Positions 1 through 11,303 are shown, numbered from the stretch's first letter. The stretch is DNA of 64,000 nt from DT-68 sp965263245 (GCA_965263245.1 CBDHHR010001146.1:496001-560000); one strand, 5' to 3'. Translations and numbers: made by a program. Notes: generated by a model not told the origin, from the letters alone.

Positions 1-1036
1 ACTTATCAATTCTTTGGATATTATAATATGTATTATTCATTTTTAAAGGTTCTAAAACATATTTTTTCACAATTTGGTCAAAAGTTCAAGTTTGATCAAA
101 AGCTTTTTTATAAACTTTTTCTAAAATGTTTGCTAATAAAATATAGTTGAGCGGCGAATGTTCTCATTCTCTAAAATTATCTTTATCTTTATCTTCACTT
201 TCAACTTTATCTAAAGGATTTATATTTAAAGGACCTTGTTGGTTATTTATAGGACTGGTTACAGCATTTGGATTATAAGGGTTATCATATAAGTTATTTA
301 TGTCTTTATCAATTCATTTACTTGCAGCTAAATTGATAAAATCTAAAAGTTTTCATTTTGTTCTATCGGTAAAAGTAGTGTTATCATATGCAACAATAGG
401 GTTTTTATAATATTGTTTTTTAATTTCTTCAGCTATATTTTCTTCTTTAGCATTAATTATTTTAGTTATTTTAGTTTTTAAATTATTAAAATTAGGTAAT
501 GTCGAAGTGTTTAATAACAGGTGATATATTTTTATATCAGTTAAATAATTAAATGGTCTTCATCCATAATTAGCAATTTTATCTTTTTTAAGAGCATTAC
601 CGTTTAAAATTTCCGCAACTTTTTTATCATCTGTAGTACCTGTAGATGTTGAAAATCATTTATTTAAACGATCATCAAATTTTATTTTTTGATTTTCAAC
701 TTTATCTTTAGTTTCTTCAATTAATTTAAATGCAGCTAATGCAATTAATAATTCTGATTGGGTACCTATATTAAAGATTTTATTTTCATTATTTTTAATG
801 CTTTTATTTTTAAAAGGAACTTCGTAATTAAAGTAAATGTTTTCTTTGGCAACACCAGCATCTTTTTTTTGTTTAAAGTTTTTAAAAATACTTAAATACT
901 GAGTATCAAAAACACCTTTAATCCTAAAACCTTCTTTATTTTCTTTGTTTTGTTCAATGTGATAAACTGCTAAACCAAGTCCGCCAATTGTTCCGATTAC
1001 TGTTCCTGTGAATAATGCTAGTTTTAATTTTCTCAT
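1..1036 (-). CDS. Degenerate serine beta-lactamase/class C PBP-like membrane protein (3' end outside window)
   Basis: At least 345 residues are visible, read through TGA (Trp) codons. Residues 7-26 form a single N-terminal hydrophobic segment without a lipobox Cys, so the body is probably outside the membrane. The segment around residues 89-108 aligns with the SxxK region of beta-lactamase family serine hydrolases, but the catalytic Ser and Lys positions read T92 and E95 (GTQSE). Near residue 293, HSPLNYILLANILEKV matches the YSNxxYxLLGxIIE block, with HSP in place of YSN. A final EPLKMNNTYY also fits the family. The start is ATG at 1036 after an AAGGA-type ribosome site. The fold call is moderate; catalysis is doubtful and the role unknown. 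Confidence 0.6.
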
Positions 1037-1150
1037 GTTAATTTTTTCCTTTTTAAAATAGTTTATTTATATAAATATTTTAACATTTAAAAATAATTTT
1101 TAATAATTAGTTTATTGTTTATAACCTAAATATGATATTATTTTTACATA

Positions 1151-2044
1151 ATGCATATAAAAATGGAAAACGTTTCAAAAACATACGATAGAAAAGTTAG
1201 GGCATTAAAAAATGTTAACATTGATTTTAAAAAAAATATCATCACTGGTTTAATTGGTTTTAATGGTTCTGGCAAAACAACTTCATTCAATATAATTGCC
1301 AATTATATTGAAGATTTTGAAGGGAGAATTTTAATAGACGGGAGTCCTTCAACTGAAAAAATGAGAAAAAAAATTTCTTACCTTTCAGCTGGTGCTGAGC
1401 CTAAAAACCCTATGAAAGTTAAAAAACATTTATACCAAATTGCTTCTTTGTACAAAGTTTCAAAGAAAAAAGCCAAAGAAATCATAATGCCACTAGCAAA
1501 AGAAATGGAGTTTACAGAGTTTTGAAACAAGCCAATTAAAACGCTTTCAAAAGGTAATCAACAAAAAATAAAAGTTTTAGCAACCTTTTTAAACCCTAAT
1601 ACCGAAACACTATTATTAGATGAGCCTTTTGATGGACTTGATCCGGTGATGGTTAACAAAATTAGCAACATTTTCTTAAGACTTAAAAATAAAACCATAA
1701 TTATAACTTCACACAGAATGAACGTTGTTCAAAAAATGTGTAAAGAGTTTTACATTTTAAAAGACGGGGTAATTATTGATAAAAAGCAAATTGATAGTAA
1801 CATTGTAACGATTGCAACCAATAAAGAAATACCAATAAAAAACATTAAAGAATTTCCTGGTGTTATTAACGTATTAAGAGATGATAAAGAAAATTTAATT
1901 GAAATTAAAGACATGAGTTATTTTAAAGATTTAAATAAAAAATTAATTGCTCACAAAAATTATGAATATTCAACAATAAGAGAAAAAAGTATTGCAGCCT
2001 CTGTGTTTGAAGGGTATGGTGAAACAAATGTTAAACAAAATTAG
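1151..2044 (+). CDS. ABC transporter ATP-binding protein
   Basis: A 297-residue cytoplasmic ATPase of the exporter type. Walker A is GFNGSGKTT near residue 37, the signature is LSKGNQQKIK, and Walker B is LLLDEPFDGLDP, followed by the switch His in ITSHRM. A ~90-residue C-terminal extension after the ATPase core is typical of ABC-2 exporters of the CcmA/DrrA class. One TGA-Trp lies in the middle. The gene overlaps the permease gene downstream by 17-29 nt, so the two are translationally coupled. Substrate unknown. No Shine-Dalgarno site is obvious; a TATTAT lies about 9 nt before ATG. Confidence 0.85.
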
Positions 2045-2900
2045 TTCGACTTTTAGAGTTTTTAAATCTGAATTTTCTAGTCAAATTACTGTGGTTAAAT
2101 TAGCAGCGTTATTTTTTGCTTTGCTTGTTCCGATGATTGCAATATTTGCTTCAGAAAATTATGATAGTTATTTTAAAAATTCTTATGTTTGAAGAGACAA
2201 AAAAGACGCATTAAGTGCTGAAGATTTTGATAAAGCAATTTATGTTCAAAAAATTATATTTTCCAATGCTTTAATGCCAGCTGTTTTAATTCAAGGTGCA
2301 ATTTATGGTTTATTTGTTAGAGTTGGTTCAATATTAAGGGATAACAGTACGCTTGATAAAAATAGAGTAAGTTTTTTAAGTCATAACAAAAACTTAGTTG
2401 CTTTTGCTAAAATAGTTGTTGATTTTTTACTATTTGCAATTAACATGGGCCTTTTGTGTCTTTTAACACCAACCTTAATAATAAACATTTTAGGCGGTGT
2501 TTTTTCCGATGAAAGTTATTCAATATTAACTAGATTCTTTATTTCAATTTGCTTTGTTTACCTTTTTTCTTCATTCGGAATGAGGTTAATTAATGCTTCA
2601 TTACCGTTTGGTAAGAAAAAAACAATAATATTAGGAATGTGAATTTTAATGACCATTGGATATTACATTGTAGGTTCTACAATGACAAATAATAATAAGT
2701 TTTATGCTTTTTATGTAACTAACATTGACATTTTAATTTACATTCCCTTTTTAAACTTAATAGTACCTCATTTATATGCTTCTGAAATAGGTAATTTAGA
2801 ACTAATACATTCTATTCCGTTAATTTTACACGCAATTATTTTAGTGCAAATTCCTTGGTTTATTTTTAGTTCAAACCTTAAAACTTCATTGTGTACTTAA
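2028..2900 (+). CDS. ABC-2 type transporter permease
   Basis: A 290-residue membrane protein with about six hydrophobic segments (roughly residues 22-42, 78-96, 122-146, 158-178, 200-222, 262-280). It is probably the membrane partner of the ATPase immediately upstream. ATG at 2028 is chosen because it overlaps the end of the ATPase gene and begins MLNKISSTF; ATG at 2016 in the same frame is an alternative. The 3' end overlaps the convergent pgk stop by 4 nt, leaving no room for a terminator. What is exported cannot be told from the sequence. Confidence 0.7.
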
Positions 2901-4093
2901 TTTTTTTCAACGTTTTGAATTACTTCGATTCCAGGTAGTTTTTTACCTTCCATAAATTCAAGCGAAGCTCCTCCGCCTGTTGAAATGTGGGTAAATTTAT
3001 TTTCAAAACCTAAATCAATTATAATTGAAGCTGAATCTCCACCACCAATTATGGAAAAAACATCTTTTTGTTTAATTATTGTTTTTGCTATTGCTAAAGT
3101 ACCATCTTTAAAATTATCAAATTCGGCAACTCCCACTGGACCATTTCAAACCACTGTTTTTACTCCTTTTAATGTTTCTTGATACATTTTAATGGATTTA
3201 TTACCAATGTCTAACCCCATAAATCCTTTTGGTATATTAATTCCCGTTGTAACTTTTCTTTTATTATCAGCAAAACTTTTTGAAATCGCGTGATCAATGG
3301 GAAGTATTATTTTTCCCTTTGCTTTTTTTAACATTTTTTTTGCAAAATCAATGTAATCATTTTCTACCATTGATGAACCAACTTCATATCCTCTTGCTTT
3401 TTGAAAGGTATAACCCATTCCCCCGGCAATGATTATTTTGTCAGCTTTTTGAAGAAGGTTTTCAATTACTAAAATTTTATCTGAAACTTTTGCTCCACCA
3501 ATAATGGCAATAAATGGTCTAGCTGGATTTTCTAGTGCTTTAGAAAGCATTTTAAGTTCTTTTTGAACTAAATAACCAATTGCAGAAGTTGAAACATTTT
3601 TAGCAATACCAACGTTAGAAGCATGGTTTCTGTGCGATGTACCAAAAGCATCGTTTATAAAAATATCACCAAGTGAGGCTCAATATTTGGCTAACTCTTG
3701 ATTGTTTTTAGATTCAGCATTACCATTAAGATCTTCATACCTTGTGTTTTGAACCATAATAATTTCTTTTTCTTGCATGTCTAAAATTGCTTTTTCTAGT
3801 ATTTTTCCTCTTGTTTGGTTAATAAATTTAACCTCTTGATTAATTAATGTTGAAAGTGCTTCTGCCACAATTTTTAGGTCATTTTTAGCTTTATCTTCTT
3901 CTTTTTTAATTCTTCCAAAATGCGAAAATAAAATTACTTTTCCACCTTCATTAACCACCTTTTTAATTGTTGGGATTAAAGTTTTAATTCTTTTATCTGA
4001 TTGGATTATGTTATCTTTAACCGGAACATTAAAATCTGCTCTTATAAGAACTTTTTTCCCTTTTAGTTTTAAATCATCAATTGTTTTTTTCAT
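2897..4093 (-). CDS. pgk: Phosphoglycerate kinase
   Basis: A 398-residue enzyme that transfers phosphate from 1,3-bisphosphoglycerate to ADP in glycolysis, the main ATP source of mycoplasmas. Visible family blocks are the N-terminal RADFNVPVKDN, substrate-binding SHFGR, NDAFGTSHR, IIGGAKVSDK, WNGPVGVAEF and the C-terminal GGGDSAS and STGGGASLEF. Length is normal. Two TGA codons must be read as Trp, including the one in the WNGPVG block. ATG at 4093 follows a good AAGGAG site. The gene stands alone, convergent with the ABC exporter genes. Confidence 0.97.
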
Positions 4094-4134
4094 TTTTTCT
4101 CCTTATGAATAATTCTCCTTTATTATATAAAATA

Positions 4135-4854
4135 TTATTTATTTAAATTTGTTAAAGTTTTTAATCATTTTATTTCCTTAGCTTTTAAAAGCCGGTATTT
4201 TCCTTTAGAAAGACTTTTAACGTGAGTTAATCCGGCAAATTCAATTCTAGTTAGCTTGATAACTTTTTTATCAACTAGTTCAAAAAGTTTTTTAACATGG
4301 TGGTAAGAGCCAGTTCAAAGCGATACAACATAAGCTTTTTGATCAACTTGCATAATTTCTTGTTTAGATTTTTTGTGATTTAAATAAACGTTGTTACCGT
4401 TTAAAAATTCCAGTTCTTGATTTGTAAGTTTTTGATTTATTTTAACTCTATAAACCCTTTTAATTTTATATTTAGGATGCATTAACTTATTTGCCATTGC
4501 TCCGTCATTGGTAATTAATAACGTTCCGGTTGTGTTTCAATCAAGTCTTCCGACGGGGAAAATCTTTCTATTATCATCTATTAAGTCAATCACGGTTTTT
4601 CTTTTTTGGGGATCAAAAACTGAAGATATAGTTTTTTCGGGTTTATTTAAAAGATAATAAACTTTTTCTTCTTGAGTTTTTATCAGAGTACCATTTACGA
4701 GTATTTGGTCATCAAAAGAAGCTTTATCGCCTAGTAAGGCAATCTTTCCGTTAACAGTAACTTTTTTAGCTTTAATCATTTCTTCAGCTTTTCTTCTTGA
4801 AGCAACGCCAGCTTGGGAAAGAATTTTTTGTAACCTTTCTTTTTTGTGATTCAT
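4135..4854 (-). CDS. rluB: rRNA pseudouridine synthase, RsuA/RluB family
   Basis: A 239-residue RNA-modifying enzyme. An S4 RNA-binding domain occupies about residues 1-60 (RLQKILSQAGVASRRKAEEMI, a classic S4 start). The catalytic block GRLDWNTTGTLLITND near residue 103 keeps the Asp that attacks uridine, with two TGA-Trp codons in the gene. Length matches RluB/RsuA proteins; the target is probably a large-subunit rRNA uridine, but RsuA-type specificity cannot be excluded. Its ATG directly abuts the stop codon of the plsC-like gene, so the two are co-transcribed and probably coupled. Confidence 0.85.
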
Positions 4855-5604
4855 TTATTTTGCTACTTTTTTAGTTTCAATAATTTTTTTAACTTTATGA
4901 ATAACGTCTTTAATTTCGTGAGAAATAATGCTCATTGGTTTAATAACAGGATGAAAAAAAACTTCAACCTTTTGAGTTTTTTTGCGAGAAGTTTTTTCTA
5001 AATTTAAGGAGTTATTAATGGTAACGGGTACAATTGGTAAAAAAGATGTTTTAGTGTTTTTAAATGTTAAATTTTGCAGTTTAGTATTTTTTTGATTAGT
5101 TGCATAATTTTCTTCAAGAAAAATTACCTGATACTTTTTATTTTTCTTTGCAGCTTTATCCATGTTTTCAACGTTTTTAGTCGTTTCTTTAAGATCTTTA
5201 GCATTAATAAAATGAGTTTCTAAAATTGACATATAACCTTTGATAGACCTTTTTTTTAAACAATCTTTTTTTGCTAAAAATATTGGCATGTAATTAACAT
5301 CTTCAGGTGTATCATTAGGATTTTCTAATGCACAAAAAATCACAACCGGATCAATGGTTGAATTATAGTTGGGAATGATAATTGCTGGTGCTTTGGGAAT
5401 GTTTTCAAAACCTTTAACAATGATTTTAACATTATAAATTTTTAAAAATAACTTTGCTCTTTTTAAAACATAATCGTTTCTTCATTGAACCGGATACCTC
5501 TCTTCACCTTCGGGTTTTTTAATTTTTTTAGAAATTCTTCTTGCTCTTCAGTTTAAAAATAAAGTTAGCGGAAAAAGTAATATCATTTTTAGTTTTATTG
5601 GCAT
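4855..5604 (-). CDS. PlsC-like acyltransferase with altered catalytic blocks
   Basis: A 249-residue protein with an N-terminal hydrophobic segment (residues 7-19) and the general layout of 1-acylglycerol-3-phosphate acyltransferases (phosphatidic acid synthesis at the membrane). Block I reads NYNSTID where the family has NHxxxxD, so the catalytic His is Tyr. Block III reads FLEENYAT where FPEGTRS is expected. The N-terminal WRARRI and RRNDYVLKRAK-type context and the IVPVTI strand still fit PlsC. ATG at 5604 is preceded by AAAGGA at good spacing. Either a divergent enzyme or a non-catalytic relative; the family call is moderately secure, the activity is not. Confidence 0.6.
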
Positions 5605-5847
5605 TTTTTATCCTTTCTTAATTTTTAAAAGATATCAATAAAAGTCTTTTTATAGTGTAATTATATATGATAATTTTAAAAATAACGATGATAAGTTTTA
5701 ATTTAATAATTGCTCAAAAAAATAAATTTTTTATATTTTTAAATTAAGTAAACAAAAAAAACCATTTGAAATTAATTTTAAAGAAAATCAAAATTAACAA
5801 TTAAATTTATTATAATGTTTTACTAACTACAAAAATAATCATAAAAA
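5605..5847. other. Non-coding A+T-rich spacer
   Basis: Divergent spacer between the plsC-like gene and the first surface-protein leader. No ORF, tRNA or clear hairpin was found; apart from promoter-like A+T runs it appears featureless. Confidence 0.5.
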
Positions 5848-5963
5848 AATCTAAAAGTCTTTAAAATAAGCTTTTTAGATTATTAAATAAAACTTTTTTT
5901 TTTTTTTGCAAAGACAACATTTTATAATCTAAAATATAGACAATTTTAAAATAAAGGACTAAA
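5848..5963 (+). promoter_or_regulatory. Surface-gene leader with 14-nt poly-T tract
   Basis: The only plus-strand copy of the leader shared by the paralogous surface genes. Upstream is AAGTCTTTAAAATAAGCTTTT, then the T tract at 5894-5907 (14 T), GCAAAGACAACATT, and TATAAT at about 5932. Spacing from tract to ATG is 56 nt here, against 38-41 nt elsewhere. Inference: length changes in the tract alter promoter strength. Confidence 0.75.
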
Positions 5964-8750
5964 ATGAGAACTTCAAAGCTTAAAAAAACCATTTTTTTCG
6001 GATTAATGTTAGGAGCATTAACAACCGGAGTAGTTTTACCAATTTTTCTTTTTAAAAATGATAAAAATGCTCAAGATGAACAAAATAAAAAGGACGTTGA
6101 AAACATAATTAAAATACTCGAAGAAAAAAACAAAGACAACAAAAAAATAATTTTACCAAGTGATACAGAAGGAAAAATCATTGCTGATAATCAAGAGAAA
6201 ATTATTGAAAAATTAAAAACTTTAATTGGTAAAACAAATTTAAAAGATGTTTTAATTCAAATTTCAATGGAAAATGATAAAGACATATCTTTTAACCTTG
6301 AACAAATTCAAATTCAACTTTCAAAAGGAAATTATTCAAAAACGTTTGGTTTTGCAAAACCTTACTTTGTTAAAAGAGAGCAAAATGAACAAGAAATTAT
6401 TGCTGATATTAAAAGCGTAAAAACAGCTTTAATTAATTTAGGAACAAAAAATTTAGAAGTTCTTGCTGATGAAAATGATAAAAGTATTAATGCTAATAAA
6501 GATGCTATTTTAAATACGCTTAAACAAGTTTCGGGTTATTCAAAAATTGTTTTTAAAGATGTAGAAATTAAAGTAAAAGATGATTCTAATAGTTTACCTT
6601 CAAGCGAAGAAAGTCCTATAAATATTACTTTAACGCTTTCAAAAGGAAATGTTACTCCTATTGAAGTAACTGGTTTTAAAGCTAAACAACTTGATAGTGA
6701 AGAAGTTAGTCAGATCAAAAATCAACTTCGATTAATAAAAATTGCTTTAGAAAATTGAAGTCCAAAAACAGTAGAAGTTTATGCTCCAACTCCAGATAAA
6801 ACAATTACTCACAATAAAGCTATAATTAAAAGTGCAATTGAAAATTTAAGTGGTTATAATTTGATTAATTTTAGTGGTGCAACATGAGAAGTAAAAGATT
6901 CTGATGATATTTTACCCGGCAATGATGAAGAAGCAATTAACATTATTTTAGTTCTTTTTAAAAATAATATTAAATCTGAGGTTCAAGGTTTTAGTGCTAA
7001 GCTAACTGTTTCAAATTTAGACAAAGTAAATAAAATTATTTCAAAAATTAGAGTTAAAGAAGTTTTAATTGCTCCTAACGTTTTAACCACGAATCAAAGC
7101 GAAATTGAAACCGCAGTTAAAAACCAACTTCAAAAACAAAACATTGAATTAACTAATGAAGATCTTTCAAAAATTAGTTTCAATCTTCCGACTTTAACTT
7201 TAGGAATTAAAACTAACGTTATTCTTAATATTAGGGTTGAATCTGAAAGTTTAACATTAGAAATTAGTGTTGAAAAAATTAATTTATTAAAAAATTCAAA
7301 TGTTGTTTATGGTCAATTTGGAACAATTTTTCAAGATGAGTTTAAAAACCTTTGGGCAATGGGGTATGGTTCAAAACTCCAAGTTCTCGAAGCAAGTTCT
7401 TCAAGAAAAGGTTATACAAATCTAGGTTGAGATGATGATAATTCTAATTCTGCTACGGGATTATTAAAAGGTTCAAAAATTACTAATGGTCAAGATGGAA
7501 TAATTTTTCAAGATAAATTTAAAAACCTTTGAGCAATTTCAGATGGTTCAAAACTTCAAGTTCTTAAAGTTAATCAAAGTGGTAATGGTTATGTAAATAC
7601 AGGTTGAACTAGCGACAATAGTCAAAATGGTGAAGTGTTATTAAAAGGTTGTAAAATCATTAAAGCAAAAAATCCAAAAATTTTCCAAGATGAATTTAAA
7701 AATCTTTGATTATTGAGTCATAATGTAAGATATGATAATGATCAAGGAGAATCACAAGTTAGTGAACCAAAACTTCAAGTTCTTAAAGTTAATCAAAGTG
7801 GTGATGACTATGTAAACACTGGCTGAACTAATGATAATAGTGAAACTGGTGAACCATTATTAAAAGGAAAAGATGGTTTAAATGTTAGTGAAGGAGATTT
7901 ACAAACAATTTTTCAAGATAAATTTAAAAATCTTTGATTACTTACAGGAAATAATGCTTACATAAATCCCAAAATCTTTACTATATATGTTCTTAGAGCA
8001 AATCAAAACGGCGATGACTATGTAAACACTGGCTGAACTAATGATAATAGTGAAACTGGTGAACCATTATTAAAAGGTTCAAAGATTATTAGTGGTGAAA
8101 CTGGAAAATTTTTTCAAGATTTTTTTGGTAATCTTTGAATAATTTCTAGAAGTTCTGATCTTAAAAATTTTCAAGTTCTTGAAGTAAACGATCAAAACGA
8201 TGGTTATAGAGAAACAGGTTGAACAAAAGATTATGATGTGGAAGGATTATTAAAAAATTCAAATGTTGGAGATCAATTTACTGGAATAATTTTTCAAGAT
8301 AAATTTAAAAATCTTTTTGTTAAAGGAATTAATCTTAAACCTCAAGTTCTTAAGGTTAATTCTTCAGAAAACGGCTATATAAATAATTGAACTACTGTTG
8401 AAGCTGATAGCAAAATGTTAAAAAATTGAAATCCACCCTCTGTTACAAACTTAAATGATGTAGTAAATATTTTTCAAGATGAATTTGGTAACCTTTGAGC
8501 AATAAGACAACTTGTAAAAATTCAAGTTCTTAAAATAAATAAAAATGATGATGACTACGTAAATACGGGTTGAACTAATGATAATAGTGAAACTGGCGAA
8601 CCATTATTAAAAGGTTTAAATATTGGTAATGGAAATAATGTAACAATTTTTCAAGACGAGTTTAAAAACCTTTGAGTAATGGGAAATCAAAGATTTCAAG
8701 TTTTAAGTGTCAATGAAAACGGTGATGGCTATGTAAGTTCTTGAATTTAA
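5964..8750 (+). CDS. Long variable surface protein, PF04200-like domains plus eight FxDxxxNLW repeats
   Basis: A 928-residue protein. Residues 10-30 form an uncleaved-looking membrane segment with no Cys. Four Lipoprotein_17-like domains follow (about residues 45-140, 145-245, 250-350, 355-445), each with the pattern of a short helix, a buried strand, NK-rich turn and a terminal LSKG strand. From about residue 450 come eight repeats of ~58 residues (cores near FQDEFKNLWAM, FQDKFKNLWAI, FQDEFKNLWLL and so on), the sixth with LF for LW. Every repeat also has an LQVL-type strand and a GWTxDNS segment. The gene stays open only with TGA as Trp, mostly in NLW and GW. Likely an exposed, phase-variable antigen or adhesin. 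Confidence 0.85.
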
Positions 8751-8866
8751 AAGTTAAAAATAAAAAAAAATAACACTTTAAAAAATTATTTACCAAATTC
8801 AACATTTATTAATGCTAAAGTTTTTTAAAATTTATTTTAACTTAATAATTCAATAACATAAATATA

Positions 8867-8872
8867 TATAAT
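8867..8872 (+). promoter_or_regulatory. TATAAT -10 box, 6 nt before rnhC ATG
   Basis: Perfect TATAAT separated by 6 nt from the rnhC ATG at 8879 with no Shine-Dalgarno site, so transcription should start at or next to the ATG (leaderless). No clear -35 box. Confidence 0.6.
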
Positions 8873-8878
8873 TAAAAT

Positions 8879-9547
8879 ATGAATTTAGTTTACAAAAATA
8901 AAAACCTTATTGGAGCTGATGAAACAGGAGTTGGAGATTATCTAACCCCACTTGTTACAGCAGCTGTTTTTGTTCCAAAACAAAACGTTTTACAATTTCA
9001 AAAAATGGGGATTAAAGACTCTAAAAAGCTTTCTGATAAACAAGTTTTAGATTTATTTGAAAAAATAAAACCAATGATTAAATCTTCAGTTAGATACTTT
9101 TTGCAAGAAGAATATAACAAATTAAATCAAAATTATAATGCTAATGAACTCAAAATGATTCTTCATCTAAAAGCTATAAATGCACTCGAAAAAAGAATAA
9201 AAGATGTTGATTTAATTTTATTAGACGCTTTTTCTAACGAAGCATCTTTAGAAAAATATAAAAAAAAGCTTTTAGAAAACAAAGTTGTTAAAAAACTTAA
9301 AAATAAAATTCTTTATAAAATAAATGCAGAAAATGAACATGTTGCGGTTGCAGCAGCTTCGATTGTTGCTAGATCCTACTTTATTAAATTAATGGAAGCA
9401 CAAAATAAAAAATGAAACATGAAGTTTCTTTTAGGAACCAACCAAAATGTTGAAAAATTAGCAAAAGAATTTGTTAAAAAACATGGTAAAAATAATTTAA
9501 ATAAAGTTGCAAAAATTTCTTTTAAAACAACTAAAAAAATAATTTAA
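8879..9547 (+). CDS. rnhC: Ribonuclease HIII, N-terminal domain absent
   Basis: A 222-residue RNase H type-2-fold enzyme that removes RNA from RNA-DNA hybrids. The active-site block GADETGVGDY is of the HIII kind (D14, E15); the third acid is D116 in LLDAFSN, and the closing block is AENEHVAVAAASIVARSYF. It starts directly at the catalytic domain, so the ~80-residue TBP-like substrate-binding domain of classical RNase HIII is missing. One TGA-Trp near the end. The start is fixed by TATAAT 6 nt upstream and by the immediate catalytic motif. RNase HII is the alternative, but GDY favours HIII. Confidence 0.8.
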
Positions 9548-9552
9548 ATCTA

Positions 9553-9558
9553 TATAAT
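9553..9558 (+). promoter_or_regulatory. TATAAT -10 box, 6 nt before trmL ATG
   Basis: TATAAT lies only 5 nt after the rnhC stop and 6 nt before the trmL ATG. It implies a separate leaderless transcript for trmL rather than simple read-through. Confidence 0.6.
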
Positions 9559-9564
9559 AATTTT

Positions 9565-10086
9565 ATGATTAACATTGTTTTGTATCAACCTGAAATACCA
9601 AATAATACCGGGAACATAATTAGAATATGTTTAGCAACAAACGCAAAACTCCACATTATAAAACCCATTTCTTTTGATCTTTCTCCGAAATACTTAAAAA
9701 GAGCAGCTGCAGGTAGACTTTTAGAAGATATTAAGCATGAAATTCACGAATCTTACCAAGAATTTAACCAAAAATATGCTCATAAAAAAATATTTTTTAT
9801 AACTAGATACGGCTTAAAAACTTATTCAGATGTTTCGTTTAAAAAAGAGTTTGATCAAAAAAAGGAAATTTGATTAATGTTCGGAAGAGAATCAACCGGA
9901 ATTCCTAAAGAAATTATGAAAAAATCTTTAAAAACTTGTTTAAGAATTCCGATGACACCTAATGAAAGATCATTAAATCTTGCAAATACCGTAATGCTTT
10001 TAACATACGAAGTGCATAGACAAATCGGATATGTTGGACTTAGTAAATACGAAGTTCAAAAAGGAAAAAATTTTATAAAAAGATAA
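9565..10086 (+). CDS. trmL: tRNA (cytidine(34)-2'-O)-methyltransferase, SPOUT family
   Basis: A 173-residue SPOUT methyltransferase that 2'-O-methylates the wobble nucleotide of certain leucine tRNAs. The N-terminus YQPEIPNNTGNIIR, the central LMFGRESTGIP, and the knot-forming IPMTPNERSLNLANTV are all diagnostic for the YibK/TrmL/CspR group. Length matches the single-domain family. One TGA-Trp precedes the GRESTG block. It follows rnhC by 17 nt on the same strand and is convergent with the surface-gene cluster. Confidence 0.93.
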
Positions 10087-10104
10087 TCTAATTTTTACAT
10101 TTTT

Positions 10105-11199
10105 TTATAATTTGCTAATTCTAATATCTCTAACTTCTAAAGACTTTCCCCCAGTTTTACTAATTGTTATAAAAATTTCCCTATCAACATTTTTTTCTAA
10201 AGGTGCATCATCTTTCTTTTGTATAGAAGAACCAAATACTCCTGAGAGCGTTATTGTTGTTTCTCTTAAACTTGGATGATTAGGATCGCCATTAGTATTA
10301 GAAGGATCAATTAACATTCTTATTTTTCTTTCAATTGCATTTTTGTTAGTAATATTTCCTATAATGTTTCCCGTTGAATCACTCGGAAGAGTAATAAATA
10401 AATCTTTTGGTGGTTTATTATCAAGAATTGTTTTTATTGCCATTATGTCTTCATCTGGAGTAAAATCTCTTTTTACTTGAAAAGTTTTGCTTGTAGTAAG
10501 AGTTGTTCCACCAGTTTTACTAATTGACACAATAATGTCTTGAGGAGTTGTTGAAATTGCTGCATCACTACTAATTGAGACTTGTATTGATGTTCCTCTT
10601 AAGCTTGGATGATTACCTTCACCACTATTATTTGAAGGATCAATTAACATTATTATTTTTTTGATAATTGCAATTTTATTAATTCTATTTCCAATAATGT
10701 TTCCTGTTGAACTACTCGGAAGAATAATTATTAAATCATTTCCAGTTTTAGCATCAAGAACTTTTTTTATTGCTGCTATATCTTTATTAACATCCATGAT
10801 TGATTGTTTTTTAACTGAAAAACCTTCAATTTCTTTTGAAACTTCATTTTTGCTTAATTTAATAATAATTCTTTGGGGAGTAATTGAGATGTTAGTGTCA
10901 TCTTCCATTAAAACTTTAATTTTAACTTCTTTTAAATTTATTTTTCCGATTAAAGTTTTAATTTTTTCAACAATTTTATTTTGATTATTAGCAATAATTT
11001 TACCGCTAGCACTATTTAAAAGTTCAATAATTTTTTCTTCATTTGTTTTTGCTTTTAAAATTTTAAATAATTTTTCTACATCATTTTTATCATTGTTTTT
11101 TTCTTTATTAAGAAGAACAATAGGAGTTACTATGGAAGTAGTTACTATTGCTAAAGTTGTTCCTAATAAAAGTATTTTTTTAGTTTTTGTTCATTTCAT
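10105..11199 (-). CDS. Short surface protein, three PF04200-like domains (copy A)
   Basis: A 364-residue protein. The start is ATG at 11199 and codon 3 is TGA, read as Trp (MKW where paralogues have MKL), so a standard-code reading would miss the first 97 residues. Membrane segment about residues 8-30, no Cys. Three domains follow, the second and third sharing ILPSSSTGNIIGN and DPSNxxGExNHPSLRGT cores. The third domain has an unusual charged insert (QKKDDAPLEKN) and a divergent end, RISKL instead of KKSRN. Expected on the cell surface. Confidence 0.8.
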
Positions 11200-11303
11200 A
11201 ATTTCCTTTACAATTTGGATTATAAAATGTCTCTTTGCAAAAAAAAAAAAAGTTCATTTAGTAAGCTAAAAAGCTTATTTTAAAGGTTTTAAGATTTTTT
11301 TAG
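11200..11303 (-). promoter_or_regulatory. Surface-gene leader, 13-nt tract
   Basis: Homopolymer at 11239-11251 (13 A on the plus strand, T on the coding strand), 39 nt before ATG. TATAAT and AAGGAAAT ribosome site lie between. One nucleotide shorter than most copies. Confidence 0.75.

Noticed and set aside
8760..8826. Possible terminator after the 928-residue surface gene (ACTTTA ... TAAAGTTTTTT)
   Set aside because: The arms are only 6 bp and lie about 35 nt apart; too weak to call.
10661..10984. Antisense ORFs of ~60-120 codons opposite the surface genes (here, 52386-52709, 57811-58122 and others)
   Set aside because: They lie in the same relative position opposite conserved domains, have hydrophobic low-complexity translations and no start signals; they are shadows of the coding strand.
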